Source of the DNA: Welwitschia mirabilis
Lineage: Eukaryota; Gnetophyta; Gnetopsida; Welwitschiales
Reading direction: 5' to 3'
Assembly (NCBI GenBank): GCA_051453625.1
Contig: JBOZIK010000001.1
Span: 204,748,774-204,812,773 of the forward strand
Length of the DNA stretch: 64,000 nucleotides
Part shown: piece by piece, positions 36,896 through 48,906 of the stretch
How positions within the stretch are numbered: position 1 is the first letter of the stretch
How the letters are laid out: each line of letters opens with the position of its first letter
Position numbers and translations under genes: made by a program
The notes under the pieces: model-generated
Databases searched by the model: none
What the model was told of the DNA's origin: nothing
Seen by the model: only the letters and a program-made list of their open reading frames with translations

Positions 36896-38133
36896 TATAA
36901 CTGATTAGCCATGCACATTTAAAGTGAGATAAGACAAGATAGAGGCCAAGGCAGCAAAATAAGAGGCAAACCCATTGGTACTATTAAAGATTAAGTTGGC
37001 AGAGCTAGCCCATCCTTCACCTCCCTAGGCTCAGTATATTTTGATTTAGATAACCTTCATTTAAGTAGAGAGATCTTTTAGTGATTTCATGAGTTTATTA
37101 GATCTACATTTATATCAAATACTAATGGATTTATAGCTCAAATGGATTATAGATGCACACAGTACATATTACACCTTAGAGACCAAAGAGTTCTATGACA
37201 CTATGCATATGAAAAGAGATTTCGGTATGTGTGACTAACTTATTGATATAATCATAGCTATCATTTGTGGCCATGAGGTATTAATTATTTTGAGCCACAT
37301 TACTACTATTACTAATCTAGCTGACATCCAAAGTACACATATCCACTCAACTGGTAGTACAGAGGAGCATTATGCTTACGACATAGTACTAGACATACTA
37401 GTTGACCTGACTACTGATATGTGAGAATTCTGATGATATAGTTATCACATACCTATGAAATTATTCATAGAGGGTTGATTCATTATATCAGTTCTTTCTT
37501 CTATAATAGTCATGCCTTAGTTGCTTACCTTCAGATGCTAGTAGTATTTAGGTAAGCGCAGCAGATGAACTTACTGACATTTATTTGGAGGAGATCAAGA
37601 GCATGATTGAGGCATCATAGTTATATACTCTGGGATATCCTTAACTCCTCTTATCTATTTTTATATTCTTTTATATACTCAAGCTTACAGACAAGCAAAG
37701 ACTCACACATCTTTAAACTTTCGCTTATTACCTATAGGATATGAGAACATAGATACTAAGAGGTAGAGAGACCTTAGGTACAAAGACTTATAGTTGGTAT
37801 CACTCTTGATAGATTCAAGCTCTCCTAGTAGATATGACATAAAGCATTAAAGAGATTGTGGACTAAGGCATTATCATGCTTAGACGAAGGATGTCTATAG
37901 TTGAGAGGAGAGTACAACACACCAAGGAGTAGTTAACTGATATACACTAATGCATATTATGTATTATGCATGGTGTGATAGTTGATCTTTTAAAGGCAGT
38001 TAGAGTAAAGGGAGACAAGATAGCATGCTCCATTATTACATCACTTGATCATTGTTTTCCTATAGATCCTAAAAACCTTCCTTCTTCTCCACTTGCTTCT
38101 AAGCCTACCAGACTTCAGGAATTCATTTTGGCA
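36896..38133 (+). pseudogene. Family A post-pol ORF (relic), unidentified product
   Basis: Coding relic of about 400 codons between pol and the 3' LTR, the position of the env-like ORF in Athila elements. It is homologous to 61280-62540 and 213-1110. Conserved blocks include the AGTACAGAGGAGCATTATGC segment at 37359, the ACTCTGGGATATC block near 37628 and a charged C-terminal segment at about 37845-37960. It ends near GAATTCATTTT at 38120. Stops are frequent. I do not recognise the family; a nuclear or capsid-associated accessory role is equally possible. Confidence 0.5.
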
Positions 38134-38349
38134 TGATAAGGGAAGTGATTTATTGTATTATATATCTTCCCTCTATAGATTGTATGAAATTGCATGATTT
38201 TCTTACACATATCATTTTTTTAAGTATCATTATGATGTACATTTTATTGCTAAGATATTATGCACATCTTTATACATTATTTTTGACATTTCATGATAAA
38301 GATTTTTTTATGTTTTACAGGATAATTTTTTGGTACCTATTATACATTT

Positions 38350-39231
38350 GAATTAGAGGCCATTAATATTCATGCATTTTAATGATTATCTTTATGAAAA
38401 AATTTTCACAAGCTTCTATTTATTAAAGAATAATTTTTTAGCCTATTACATCTTACATCTTCTTATGTAGCTATTATGGTTTATCATTGGTATTAGTATT
38501 TCTTTTTTTAGAGTCTATTATTGTAATAAATAACTCTATTACTCTTGACTCTAATTTTATCTTCTTTAGCACTAGAAATTTTCATGACAAAGCATTAAAA
38601 AATAAGAGATCTATTCCTTGTTGTTGAAGAAAGATGTCTTCCTTAGTTTAGAGTTGTGTCTCCTTCATTAAGGTGCTACTTATTTTATAAAATGAATGCT
38701 GGTTTAAATTAATTAAAACTCTATGTTTCTTTTTACATAATTTATTATGTACATTTCCCTAATGGTTTATGTTACTTATGGTTTCAAGATAGCTTCATTT
38801 GTGATATAGATTGTTAAGGCAACCTTTGTTAAGATTGATATTATTAGTTTAGATGTATTGCATTGATTTTCTGGATTAACTTTGCATTGTTTTCATATTA
38901 TGTTCAATGCACTTGATAACTTAGGTTACTCTTAGTCTAGTGACAGTTTTCCTTTATTAACATAGTTTACATAAGGCTGATATTCATGAAAGGTTAATTT
39001 TATAATCAAATAGATGTTGCATTTAGAATAGGACTTGCATCTCATTTGCATAGTGTGTTCACTTGCATTGTTTTTTTACATTATCATTATTCTATTCAGA
39101 TATTACATAAGTATTTTATTTTGAAATGAATTCTTTTTCTTCTCATCTATTTCTTTAATAAAATTATAACATTTGGTGATTTCCAAGATTTATTTAAGAA
39201 CATAATGTTTGCATAAATATGCACTGCAATA
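38350..39231 (+). repeat. Family A 3' LTR, truncated
   Basis: About 880 bp, matching the last two thirds of the 1237-bp 5' LTR (for example TGTAATAAATA at 38521, ATGACAAAGCATTAAA at 38582, GTGTGTTCACTTGCAT at 39050). It ends GCACTGCAATA directly before the ATGTT duplication. The first part of the LTR is lost or scrambled by internal deletions. Because the outer end and the duplication are intact, the loss came after insertion. Confidence 0.8.
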
Positions 39232-39236
39232 ATGTT

Positions 39237-40881
39237 TCTTCCAATGGATTAGATGTATAAGGTTTTTAATGATTTAATGGATAAAGATAAAAGAATTAAT
39301 GAGATTTATAAGATAGTAAAGAAAAAGGGTTATGAGGGATGACGGAACACATGAGATCAAATTATCTTTGTTTAATATAAGGATATTTATACTTAAGATT
39401 ATAAATAGGTTTATTTGGATTGGGTTCTAAGTTTTAAGATATTCTTTAAAGGTTTAAATAGTATTGTAAAGATCTTAAAGTTTAAAGTGATATCAATTAT
39501 GGTAATAACATTAAAGGTAGTCTAGTAAAGTTTTTATGAGTCATATATAATCTTCTATAGTTTATTTAGTTAAATATAATTGAGTAAGTTATAGGGATTT
39601 TCATAGGTAGATTAGAGTTTTAATGGGTTTTAAATAAACTAGAAGAAGGTTTTAAATAAATCCCAAAAGATATAAGGATTTCCCATCTTTAAAGAAGATT
39701 AAGAAAAGGTTTTAGAGGTTCTACTCAGAAACACTAGTGACGCTAATGAGGGAATGTAATGGAATTAGTTAAGAGGGGAGCTATAATTTTAGCAAAGTAT
39801 TAAGTGTTTATAAAATTATCATAAATTATTTAATGTGATAGGATTGTAGAAAACATAACAAAAATTAAAAAAATATCATACTTGAAATCAATATTAAAGA
39901 CAACTAAATCCTAAGAATTTTCTTTGTTTTAGCATTTTATGATAGAAAAAGTAATAAAATAGAAATTAAACCCACCAAATTAAATTTATAAAAAATAAAA
40001 TAAGAGACATTATACCTAGTAAAATAATGTCTAAAAAAACTATCAATCAAAATGTAAATGGATTTGTGGTAAATTTTTTGCAAATTAAATGAAAAACTAA
40101 TTGTTTTAAGAGAGACTATTTATGCTTAATTTTTTATTACAAAATACCTTTATTCTTTGGAGCAATTTAATTATATGTATACTACCCAAAGAATATGAAA
40201 TTTTTAGCCTAATTATTAATGTAATATTAGTTATCCTAGTGAAATTCATAACTCAGAAATAAACACATAGAGTAGAACCCCTTCTGGAGCGATCACGTAA
40301 GCAACAAATAGCTTGACTTCCCCTTGTAGTGAGTAAGTAACAAACAACATGATTATGTTAATTATATAGTGGTTTTTGTCTAATTGGAAGGTAGGATAAA
40401 AAAGTAGAATATAAATAATCTAATAAAGTTTAAAACTTATGTCATTGACATTTTAGGATATTACAAAAAGTCAATGGCTAAGCCAAACCTAAATTTATGT
40501 TATTTGTAGGAGCCCCTGATCAAATGATTACCAAACACCAAGAGGAGATGGAGTAGAAAAACTAAATAAAACTCAAAACTAGACTAGTCTAGGTATTCAT
40601 GAAAATGACTTATACCAACCACTAGGAAGAAAGAGAAAGAAAATAAATAAACAAAAGAAAATAAAATATGATCGGTTTAGGTATCACTAAAGTTACTTAG
40701 TACCAAGTACTAGATATAAAAGAAAAGAAAATAAACACATTAAATAAATGAAAATGTACTAATTTGAGTTTTATTAGAGATGACTAGTACTAACCACTAA
40801 AAAACTTATAATAAAACTAAACTAAAAAAGCTTGCAAGAAAGTAAAAATTATGCTACTCCTGAGAAGCTATCATGCCATTA
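39237..40881 (-). mobile_element. 5' internal part and leader of the B2 element
   Basis: On the minus strand this follows the primer site at 40899-40882. Three to four imperfect GGTTGGTACT..TCTAGTGAAACC-type units lie at 40800-40766, 40713-40674, 40625-40587 and about 40545-40517, spaced 70-90 bp apart. The rest (40500-39240) shows no readable gag. Confidence 0.55.
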
Positions 40882-40899
40882 TTCATAACAATAGTGTCA
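40882..40899 (-). other. Primer binding site, tRNA-Asp type (family B2, minus strand)
   Basis: On the minus strand TGACACTATTGTTATGAA follows the LTR. It matches TGGCGCCGTTGCCGGGGA with transitions and one transversion. It orients the B2 element and marks 40902-42257 as its 5' LTR. Confidence 0.65.
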
Positions 40900-40901
40900 A
40901 A

Positions 40902-42257
40902 AACTTATTTGTTTGAGTATAGTCAACTAGATTTAAACCAAGTGAATACCTATCATTATCTTCATATAGATAATTAGGGTGGCTTATAGAATTTACAAAA
41001 GTTTTATTTGATTAAAAGTTACAATAAAATTAAAAAAAAAAAGATAGTAAGAGTTGAGAATGTTATTGTGAAACTTCGTTAGAAAGGTAAGGAAGTAAGT
41101 AAACTCCAAGTTTTCACTTGACTTGTCCACTAGTAATTCCTCACTCTAATGATATCATATACTTCTTCTAAAATACAGTTTAAGTTATAAATTAATAATA
41201 GCTTGGATCATGATGAAATAATTTCATTTATTATATAAAGATTGATGAACTCAATAGCCACTTGATCCTTCACGAATTTAAAATAAGAATGAAAAGTAAA
41301 GAACCTAAGTACTTAAAATATATAAAATTAATAATACTTAGACCATGTAATTATAAAATTGACTCAAGTAAAAATATAACTTGATAGTAAAGTTTCTACT
41401 TAAGCATTAAAGTAAAAAGTAATTTGCAAGTTGAAATTAAAAGAAACAAATATTATATATTAAATCATCAAAGTCACATTACATAAAAGGAAGACGAAAT
41501 CTAGGGAGGATTCCTAAAGCTATTCTTAGAACAATATCACTTCTAAGAAAAGTACTTAGAAGGTCAAATTAACTTAATACTCCAAAAGTTCTATTCCTTT
41601 TTCAAAACAAAATATGTTTACAAATGAGTGCTCAAGGATCTTTTATAAGTTAGGATAGGATTGATATGATTAAGATCTTTTGGCTTATAGTATTAGGTAG
41701 AATCTTCATATTTTATTATTTGACAGATAATATTCTATCCTATAATCTTTAATAAAGGTTTTCTTATAGAATTATGTAGATAAGATTTTGTCTTCTAGCA
41801 TTAGATAGAATCTTTGTCATTTAGCATTTGATGAAGATCATCTTAGAGCATTTAGTATTGATTATCATATAGTATTAGAAGGAACCTTTATTATGATAAG
41901 TCGAACATGTGGTATTTGGAGCTAGATTTCTTTACAGCTAGTGCTATTTCCATATATCTTCAATTCCACCTCCACATACCTCTACCACATGTCTTCTAAT
42001 GCTATTGTTACATGTCACTACCTTATGTCTCTATTATTATTATTGTTTTATATGGAATTATGTCCATCTTTTCTCATATGTATTTGAAACCATGGCTAAA
42101 GATATTCAATTATTATGAAAACAAAGTATAAAATTAAATTTTATTTTAAAATAATATAATATACATTTTATGATTAAAATAATTAAATTGATATCTTCAT
42201 TAATAATAACTCATCCTCAAACACTTGATATAAATAGAAATTTCTAAATTTTAATAA
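40902..42257 (-). repeat. Family B2 5' LTR (minus strand)
   Basis: About 1.36 kb, collinear with 20705-21996 in the same orientation: CAATAGCCACTTGATCCTTCAC at 41252 against CAATAGCCACTTCATTCTTCAC-like sequence near 21056, and matching repeat-rich central segments. The start at 42257 is inferred by alignment. Confidence 0.78.
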
Positions 42258-45200
42258 TTCAAAATGTAGAGTGCTTTAATTTGACTTAGTATTTCTTAAA
42301 ATTTATGAAATATGCTATTCAGTCATATATCATGATTAATAATATCCTTTGCATCATAATTGTTTTAGTGCCTACATGGAAAGCTCTAGTGAAAATGGTT
42401 ATTATAACTACCAAGGAGATCTTAAAAATTCATCTCATAGAGAGATAGGAATTACAACCCCCTAGAGAGATCACTTATAACTTAATTAGATCCTATAATG
42501 ATGACATTACTCACTAATAAGTTTTTCATTTTAAGGAAAGACCTTCATAGCATAGGGTGTTAACTTTAATATTAGATGTAGACATTGGAATTTAAACCTA
42601 ATAGCCTTACTAGAGAAGTGAGAAAATTTAACATGCATCTAGGTCTTAAGGTTAAAATACTACTTCATCTATTCTTTTTAAAATAAATGGTTCATAAGAA
42701 ATGGAAATTTAATTATTATTATTTTGATGGATGTAATAAAATTCAATTTTCTATTGATGAAGCCTAAATTTTTGATGAAATAAAATATTAATAGTTATAA
42801 TTTTACATTACTTTTTAAACTATAATATTATAGTATTTTTGTATTTTTCAGGCGATAGGAATCTCAAACACTAAATTAGATTAAAATTATACATTATGAT
42901 CTATTTGAAAGCTAGTCATGATGATTTTAATTAAAAGGCCAATATTGAGGAAGAAAATGTGCATCATAGAGGACCACTTCAACCTATTAGCTTTATAAAT
43001 GATTCATAGTCACTTTTCCATCATCATATCGCATCCACTTGCTAATGTAATGATTTTAATTATTTTAACATGGGATGCATAACATTAGATGACATCAAAG
43101 ACTTTTAGGACATCAGTACCTAAAAATTTACTTTCTAGGAGCTATGATTTACATATTTCTAGTTATTGTTCAGTAAAATTTAATGTTTTTATGTAATAAA
43201 GATTACAAGTGGTAAACTCAAGTTAATTTAGCTTTTGAAAATTGAGGTAGTTATTCTTAAAACTACCTATGGTGTTGTGATTCCATTTGCATTAGTAAAT
43301 TGATACTTTAGAAACATTTAATAGTTTTTCCTAGTTAAGAATTAATCACATGTAAAAATTTGATGGTTTTAGCAACTCCTTAGCCTAAAACTGATCTAAG
43401 TGCACCTATGAAGATTACTCTCAATTACTAAAATTAAATAATAATGTTAATATATCATTATTATTCCATGTAATGTGATTCAAGCCATCCTCAAGCATTG
43501 AAAAGAGATTTTCTACTTTATTTATCTCATATTTTTTCATTTCCAAGTTCATATTTTCTCTGTATCAACTTTAAAAGCTTATAAATTATTCATTATCATC
43601 TTTTTCAATCATAAATATTCCCTTTCAGCCTTATAAATATTTTTATATTTTATTTTCTATTACCTTTTCCTTCATTCTCATCCATCCAAAGGCATCATAG
43701 GGGTAATGAAGTGCACGCGAAGGGATGGTGAATGAGAAGGGGAAGGTATAAAATCTTGTAAAAAAATGGATTGAAGACTAATGGAAAGAGCTATTATTTC
43801 ATCTAAAACCAATAATTATTATTTTACTTTTTTTAATGCTTCTGATTACTTGATCTATGCATTTTTACCATGCCTTTCTTTGAATCTAGTTAGACTTCCT
43901 ATGATATGTTGCATAATTAGTACTAATTATATTGTTATACATGTAGTAACTATTATATAATACTAAAATATTACATGTTTTAACACTTTATATTAAATAA
44001 ATCATGTGTTTTATTCCTTTTCTTCCTTCTTCCCTCCATTTCTTTCATTTTCTAATACATTTTCTCAATTTTCTTTGAAGGCAAATGATGATGAATTTTT
44101 ATTTTATCCTTTACGATAGTAATAGATTATTTTTTAAAAATTTTATTTATATTTGTCTAAGATTAAAGTATTTATTTTTACATAAATTATTCTCTCTTCT
44201 TTGTCATCTTCTCAAAATCAAAGTAGAATAGTAAAGTTTAGTGCTTCTTTTAACCATACCTCTTTTCTTGTAACTTTAATGGTTTTAACATTTTTTCAGT
44301 ACTTTCTCTCATGATTTAAAAACTTTTTACCTTAATCAATTAAAACTTTAAGTTAATCCTAAAAGAGCTTTTTTGGCCATTTACAATCAAAGTTATAGTT
44401 TTACTTGGAAACATTTTTAAACTATCAAATCTTAATTTTCCTGATTTGTAAAGTAAATTTCTTTATCATTCTTATTATTTTGTTAAAATTCAAAATCCTA
44501 TCTTATGGTATGTTTTGAGTAATTTTGAAATATAAAAACCATTAATTTTTAAGATTTTTACTTTTCTCAATATTCTTAATTAAATAATTGTTGGCTATAA
44601 TTTTTATAGTTTTTCCTAGATGAACTATTTCTATCAGTTTCAATAAATTCTACTTGGTCTTGAATGGAAATGTAATTTAGAACATATTATGAGTATTTTG
44701 AAGGTTCTAAAAATTTTTAATTTTATTCTTCTAAAATTATGCTCTTCCTTTTCTCCTTTTTCTTTCTTTTCCTCTTTCTATTGGTCGAAATAGCTTGAAA
44801 TTAACTAAGTGTTACTTTGATTTTATAAACCTTCATATGCTATTCTTTATTAATTACTCTTTAATTCGAAACCCATTTTATAAGTTTCAATGATTTCATA
44901 ACTCATTTCATAATAAGTAAAAATTTATTTTTTTAAGTTAAATGCATTGAAATTTAATGAAAATCTTATTAAAGTTAGATAGTTTACTATGTTGACTTAA
45001 AGAATCTAGCATTTTAAGTATTATCTTTTGATTATAGGTTGATGTGCATTATGTATAGTATACAATATGATATCTAAATTGCTTAATTATATTCATATTA
45101 AATAATTTTAAGTAATAAACATTTCAAGCAAAATTATTTCTGTGTGAAAATGACTTTGGTAGCTTTTATTGTTTAAATTCTCTTGCTTATTTATTTGAAT

Positions 45201-45743
45201 TATAAATGATCTTTAAAATCTTAGTGGATGTTTATAAAATATTATTTCTTTTTATTTTATTATATTTTATTTTACAAATCTCATTAAATTACATTTTCAC
45301 ACATGTAATTCTTTATAATAATTATAAATTATGTATTGTAATTACTTATATGTCAAATAAAAGGAATACTTGTTTATCATGTAAAGTAATAGTTTAATAA
45401 GATAATATTTTATATGAATTAATGTAAGATGTTCCTTTAGTTTGATACCCTTGTACTTTTACTATATATGCAATTTAATTGAAGAGATTTATTTATGCTA
45501 TAAATTAAACTTTTTATACTTGGTTTTTTTTTTCCTTGATTGAATTATCATGGTAACTACACATTTATTTTTGTGAATATTTGGAATATGATCTCCTCAT
45601 TTTTAAAAAATTAGTTTCTTCTTCATTTAAAATTGGTATTATTATTTAAGAACACTTGTTATTTTTATATGAAATATTATACTTTTCTTTAAAAATTTAT
45701 ATACATTGATTCAAAGTAGGTTGGTTTCAGATTCTTTTTATAT
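42258..45743. other. Unassigned AT-rich stretch
   Basis: About 3.5 kb with no protein motif, LTR or tandem array that I can recognise. The 63-codon ORF at 45206-45397 is hydrophobic by composition only. Around 43690-43740 there is a short purine-rich, less AT-rich patch containing GCACGCGAAGGG, one of the few places retaining CpG. Confidence 0.5.
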
Positions 45744-46078
45744 CATTGCTAGAAATATAGGCTTTTAAAGTGTTTATTTTAATAAATGTCTTAAGTACAA
45801 AACATTTTAAGTTATTCATTTTTATAAACATCTTAAATAAAACCTTTTTAAGGAACCTTTTATATAAAGGCCTTAAAAGGCTTATGGAATTGTTTTTAAG
45901 GCATTTATTAAAAACATATTAAAGTATATAGCACTTTTAAAGGCATTTATTTTAATAAATGACTCAAATAAAACCTTTAATATGATTTTTTATAGAAATG
46001 CCTTATAAGAATTATTTTTGAGGCATTTATAAAGCCTTAATAAATAAAGCACTTTTGAGGCATTTATTCTTAAAAAAC
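45744..46078 (+). repeat. Array of self-complementary GGCATTTAT units, possible CACTA transposon end
   Basis: About eight degenerate units of the type GGCATTTATT..AATAAATGCC in both orientations fill 45770-46070. They are preceded by CATTGCTAGAAATATAGGC, which resembles a plant CACTA terminus (CACTnCTAGAAA...) with one C-to-T change. Dense subterminal repeats are typical of CACTA ends. No opposite terminus or transposase was found. The first bases also resemble the tRNA-Asp primer site of family B, so the terminus is ambiguous. Confidence 0.45.
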
Positions 46079-46479
46079 TAAACTTCTTTGTTATGACTTT
46101 AAGAAATGTTGAGTTTGAGGATGTCAAAATAGCATTTAGGGATACATTAATTTTTCACTTGTAATTCAAAATAGGATCAAAATATGAACACAAAGGACAA
46201 ATTTTTTACTATAAATTTAAAAGTGGATTAGAAGATATACACAAAGGATGAATTTTTCCTTGTAATTGGAAATGGTATTATAAGATAGATACATAAGAGA
46301 AATTTTGCATTGATAGAATCATTTTAAAGGTAATTAAGAGATGAAGTAGGTTTTTAGAGGATATAAACATACAATAAGGATTATTAAACTTAGAGGAAAG
46401 GGATAAGTGAGTTTTATGAAATAAAAATTTTAACTAATAAAAAATGAAAAAGTATAATAATAAATACCTTATTAAGATA

Positions 46480-46790
46480 ACATGGTTTTCCAACTTAAGT
46501 ATGTTCACACATAAAGCGTAGCTTCCTCTCACACCTCTAAATATTCTTGAATTATAAGAAAATAGTGGTTTTCTTATGTACTAATAACCTCATAGCAAAT
46601 GAGAATCCCCTCATAAGGTAGCACTCTCTTTCCCAGAGGAAAATAATTCTTTTGTCTTATCATTAATCTTACAATAATGATAGTCTTCTTACAAGGTAAT
46701 GCTCTTTTCTCCTTAGGGAAATAGTGGTTTTCTAGTACACCACTAATCTTACAACAATGTAAGTACTCACAATCATAATCTTAATGCATA
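46480..46790. repeat. Imperfect tandem repeat, period about 80 bp
   Basis: About 3.7 copies. The word GAAAATAGTGGTTTTCT or its variants starts at 46558, 46639 and 46718, each followed by CACTAATCTTACAAnAATG-like and AAGGTAnyGCTCTyTTyyC segments. A more degraded copy precedes it from about 46480. It is non-coding, with C-rich blocks that stand out from the AT-rich surroundings. Confidence 0.7.
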
Positions 46791-48906
46791 CTTATATAAG
46801 AGTTACCTTACAATGAGTTTGGTAATACAGGAATGGACTTACAATAATGTTCAGAAACATGATAGTTAAATAATATAAGATCCAAAAATATAATACACCA
46901 AAAAGCCTAAAAAATATAGCTTTGAAGAGAGATGGAGTTCCTTTTTGTCATTGTCATCATGAGTGCAAATGAATGATGTGGCAATGAAGAATCCAAGAAT
47001 AAAATATGTAAGCATTATAATATCCTTGCTAAATGATATGTTTTATCTTTTATGAGAAGTTCTAATCATCTATGTTTTCTTCATTCTCTTGTAGATTTGA
47101 TCATTGTGTGCCAATGAAGGATGATAGCTAAAGTGCTAAAAGTTATGTGATCATTCTATTTCAAAAATTTGTAATTTATTCCATGACATCAAGCTTTTAT
47201 ACTATTGATGATAAAATAGTTGTTTCATCTTGAACAATAATTATTTAAACTTTGTAACTGTCATACAATGGATAGGAAACATGTAGGTATCGAGTGCACA
47301 TATTCATTATTAATTAACATGAACTTTGATCCAAGACATCTTTAAATTTGTAGATGTCTATGAATAGTCCAACATCTTTACCTCATAGGTGTCTTTATTA
47401 AACTTATCTAGAAAATTGATAAAAATTGGTTTTTATAATCTTTGGACCTTTTTGATCATGAGTCTATGATGTAAAAGTTAATAGCTTACTTGAAGTGTAA
47501 AATATTAACCATAATATAAAAATATTCTATTACCTATTCCAATTCAATATAGATGTCTTCAAACATTTAGCTGTCTTCATCTGTATTAGGTTTACTTTTA
47601 GCATAATCATCTTTGATGAGATAGGTGTCTTTAACGTGTGATCTAAAAGTTAATATATCATAGAAATCTTTAAGTTATAGATGTATTCCCCATAAATATC
47701 TTCAAATGTCTATATATCTTCATTGTAAAAATCTTCCATTTTGTAGATGCCTTCAAACATCCAATCTTGCACTTTCAATTCTGAGAATTTTTGTGAGATA
47801 TCATCTTTGAAGAATCAAAATTGACTTGTACTTATTATGATCTAATCTTTTTGGTAATGACCTGTCTACATAATGATGTAGAATATTTTACAAGTAGAAT
47901 CATCGAACAAAGATTTACTAACACATGAGCTATCTAGTCTTGTACTCAATCTATACTTTATTCATAGTGCCATCAACTTAGAACTATGTCAACTTTAGTA
48001 ACTTGTTATTAATCTACACTTCATTCATAAAGTGCAATAATGGAGATATGAACTAATCATATCTTATTTTATTTTTTTACTATCATAACAAAAAATACCT
48101 AGTAATATTAAAAAAAGAAAATATTTCTTTATTCTTTAATATGATATTATTTCAATAGATAATCAAAATCTTGATAAATTTTACATCAATTATCAATACC
48201 TCATAATGGAATTATACATTAATAAGTGATGTTTTATGAAACTATGATGGAAAATTTTACATAATGATAAATGTATTTCTATATTTTCATATTTTTATAA
48301 CTGAAACCAAGCTTGTAAAGTTTGTGGAATACATTTTTTTACACCAAGATAAGGTTATTTTCTAAGATAGTGCAAACATCAAATAAAAAGCACAAATATC
48401 AGGTCTTGTAGTACCAAGTAATTGCTTCTATTTAATAACAAAGATATAAATAATGCAAGCAAAAAAAGGGGAAAAAACAAAAAAAATTAACTAAAAAGGA
48501 CCTAGGCAAAGGGAAATCTAGGAAGAAAAGCCTTGGGTAATTATTTCATCACTGCACTTCTAGAGAAACAAATAGTTATAGAGTTGGTAGTTTGAGCTTG
48601 AAGAGATTTATAAATAAAACATATGAACATAGGGTGCTTGTGATGAAATTAAGTCTGATTATACCCTCTATGAAGAAAGTGCTCACAACCTAAAATGCCC
48701 ATCTCTTCTCCTTCCTTAAAGGGTACTAAACATATTACACACTCTTAATTCCCTACACATCTCTTATGGATTTTAACTAAATGCAAGGCATGCATATCTG
48801 GGTTAAATAAGAAGGAGGAGTAGAAAAATGAGGACAAATATTGAATTTACATATTAAAATGGAGGTGGTTGCATTAATTACAAGCATTAGAACCACTTCC
48901 TAACTC
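46791..48906. other. Unassigned stretch with irregular GATGTCTTC words
   Basis: Between the tandem repeat and the inverted LTR. 47330-47770 contains many irregularly spaced variants of TAGATGTCTTCAAACAT, a decayed low-order repeat. 48480-48870 is less AT-rich and non-repetitive by eye. No gene recognised. Confidence 0.45.

Larger units (their letters stand above)
24943..39236 (+). mobile_element. Complete-ended family A Ty3/gypsy element with ATGTT target-site duplication
   Basis: The element spans 24948-39231 (14.3 kb including gaps). It is flanked by identical 5-bp repeats ATGTT at 24943-24947 and 39232-39236, the duplication size of Ty3/gypsy integrases. Order: 5' LTR, tRNA-Asp primer site, leader, gag, protease, RT, RNase H, integrase, long spacer with a GA microsatellite, an extra coding relic, and a truncated 3' LTR. 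A foreign insert of about 2.4 kb breaks gag. No chromodomain is seen; RT motifs and layout indicate the Athila/Tat branch. All enzymes are inactivated. Confidence 0.92.
20705..42257 (-). mobile_element. Family B2 element, minus strand, split by a nested family A element
   Basis: Its LTRs are both on the minus strand: 5' at 40902-42257, followed by a primer site, and 3' at 20705-21996, preceded by B internal sequence. The internal region is 39232-40881 joined to 21997-24947, interrupted by the 14.3-kb family A element 24948-39231 with its ATGTT duplication. No gag-pol is recognisable in the B parts, about 4.6 kb in total. Bases flanking the outer ends (TTCAA at 42258, TTCTAA near 20698) only loosely resemble a target duplication. 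Confidence 0.65.

Noticed and set aside
36896-38133. Post-pol relic as a host gene captured by the retrotransposon
   Set aside because: It is present at the same place in all three family A copies and there is no intron-exon structure, so it is better treated as a family gene; capture cannot be shown from this window.
41690-41890. Regular short repeats (ATTAGnTAGAATCTTCATC) considered as a CRISPR-like or satellite array
   Set aside because: Repeats are degenerate, unequal in spacing and shared with the homologous LTR at 21480-21640; they are part of the B2 LTR, and the DNA is eukaryotic.
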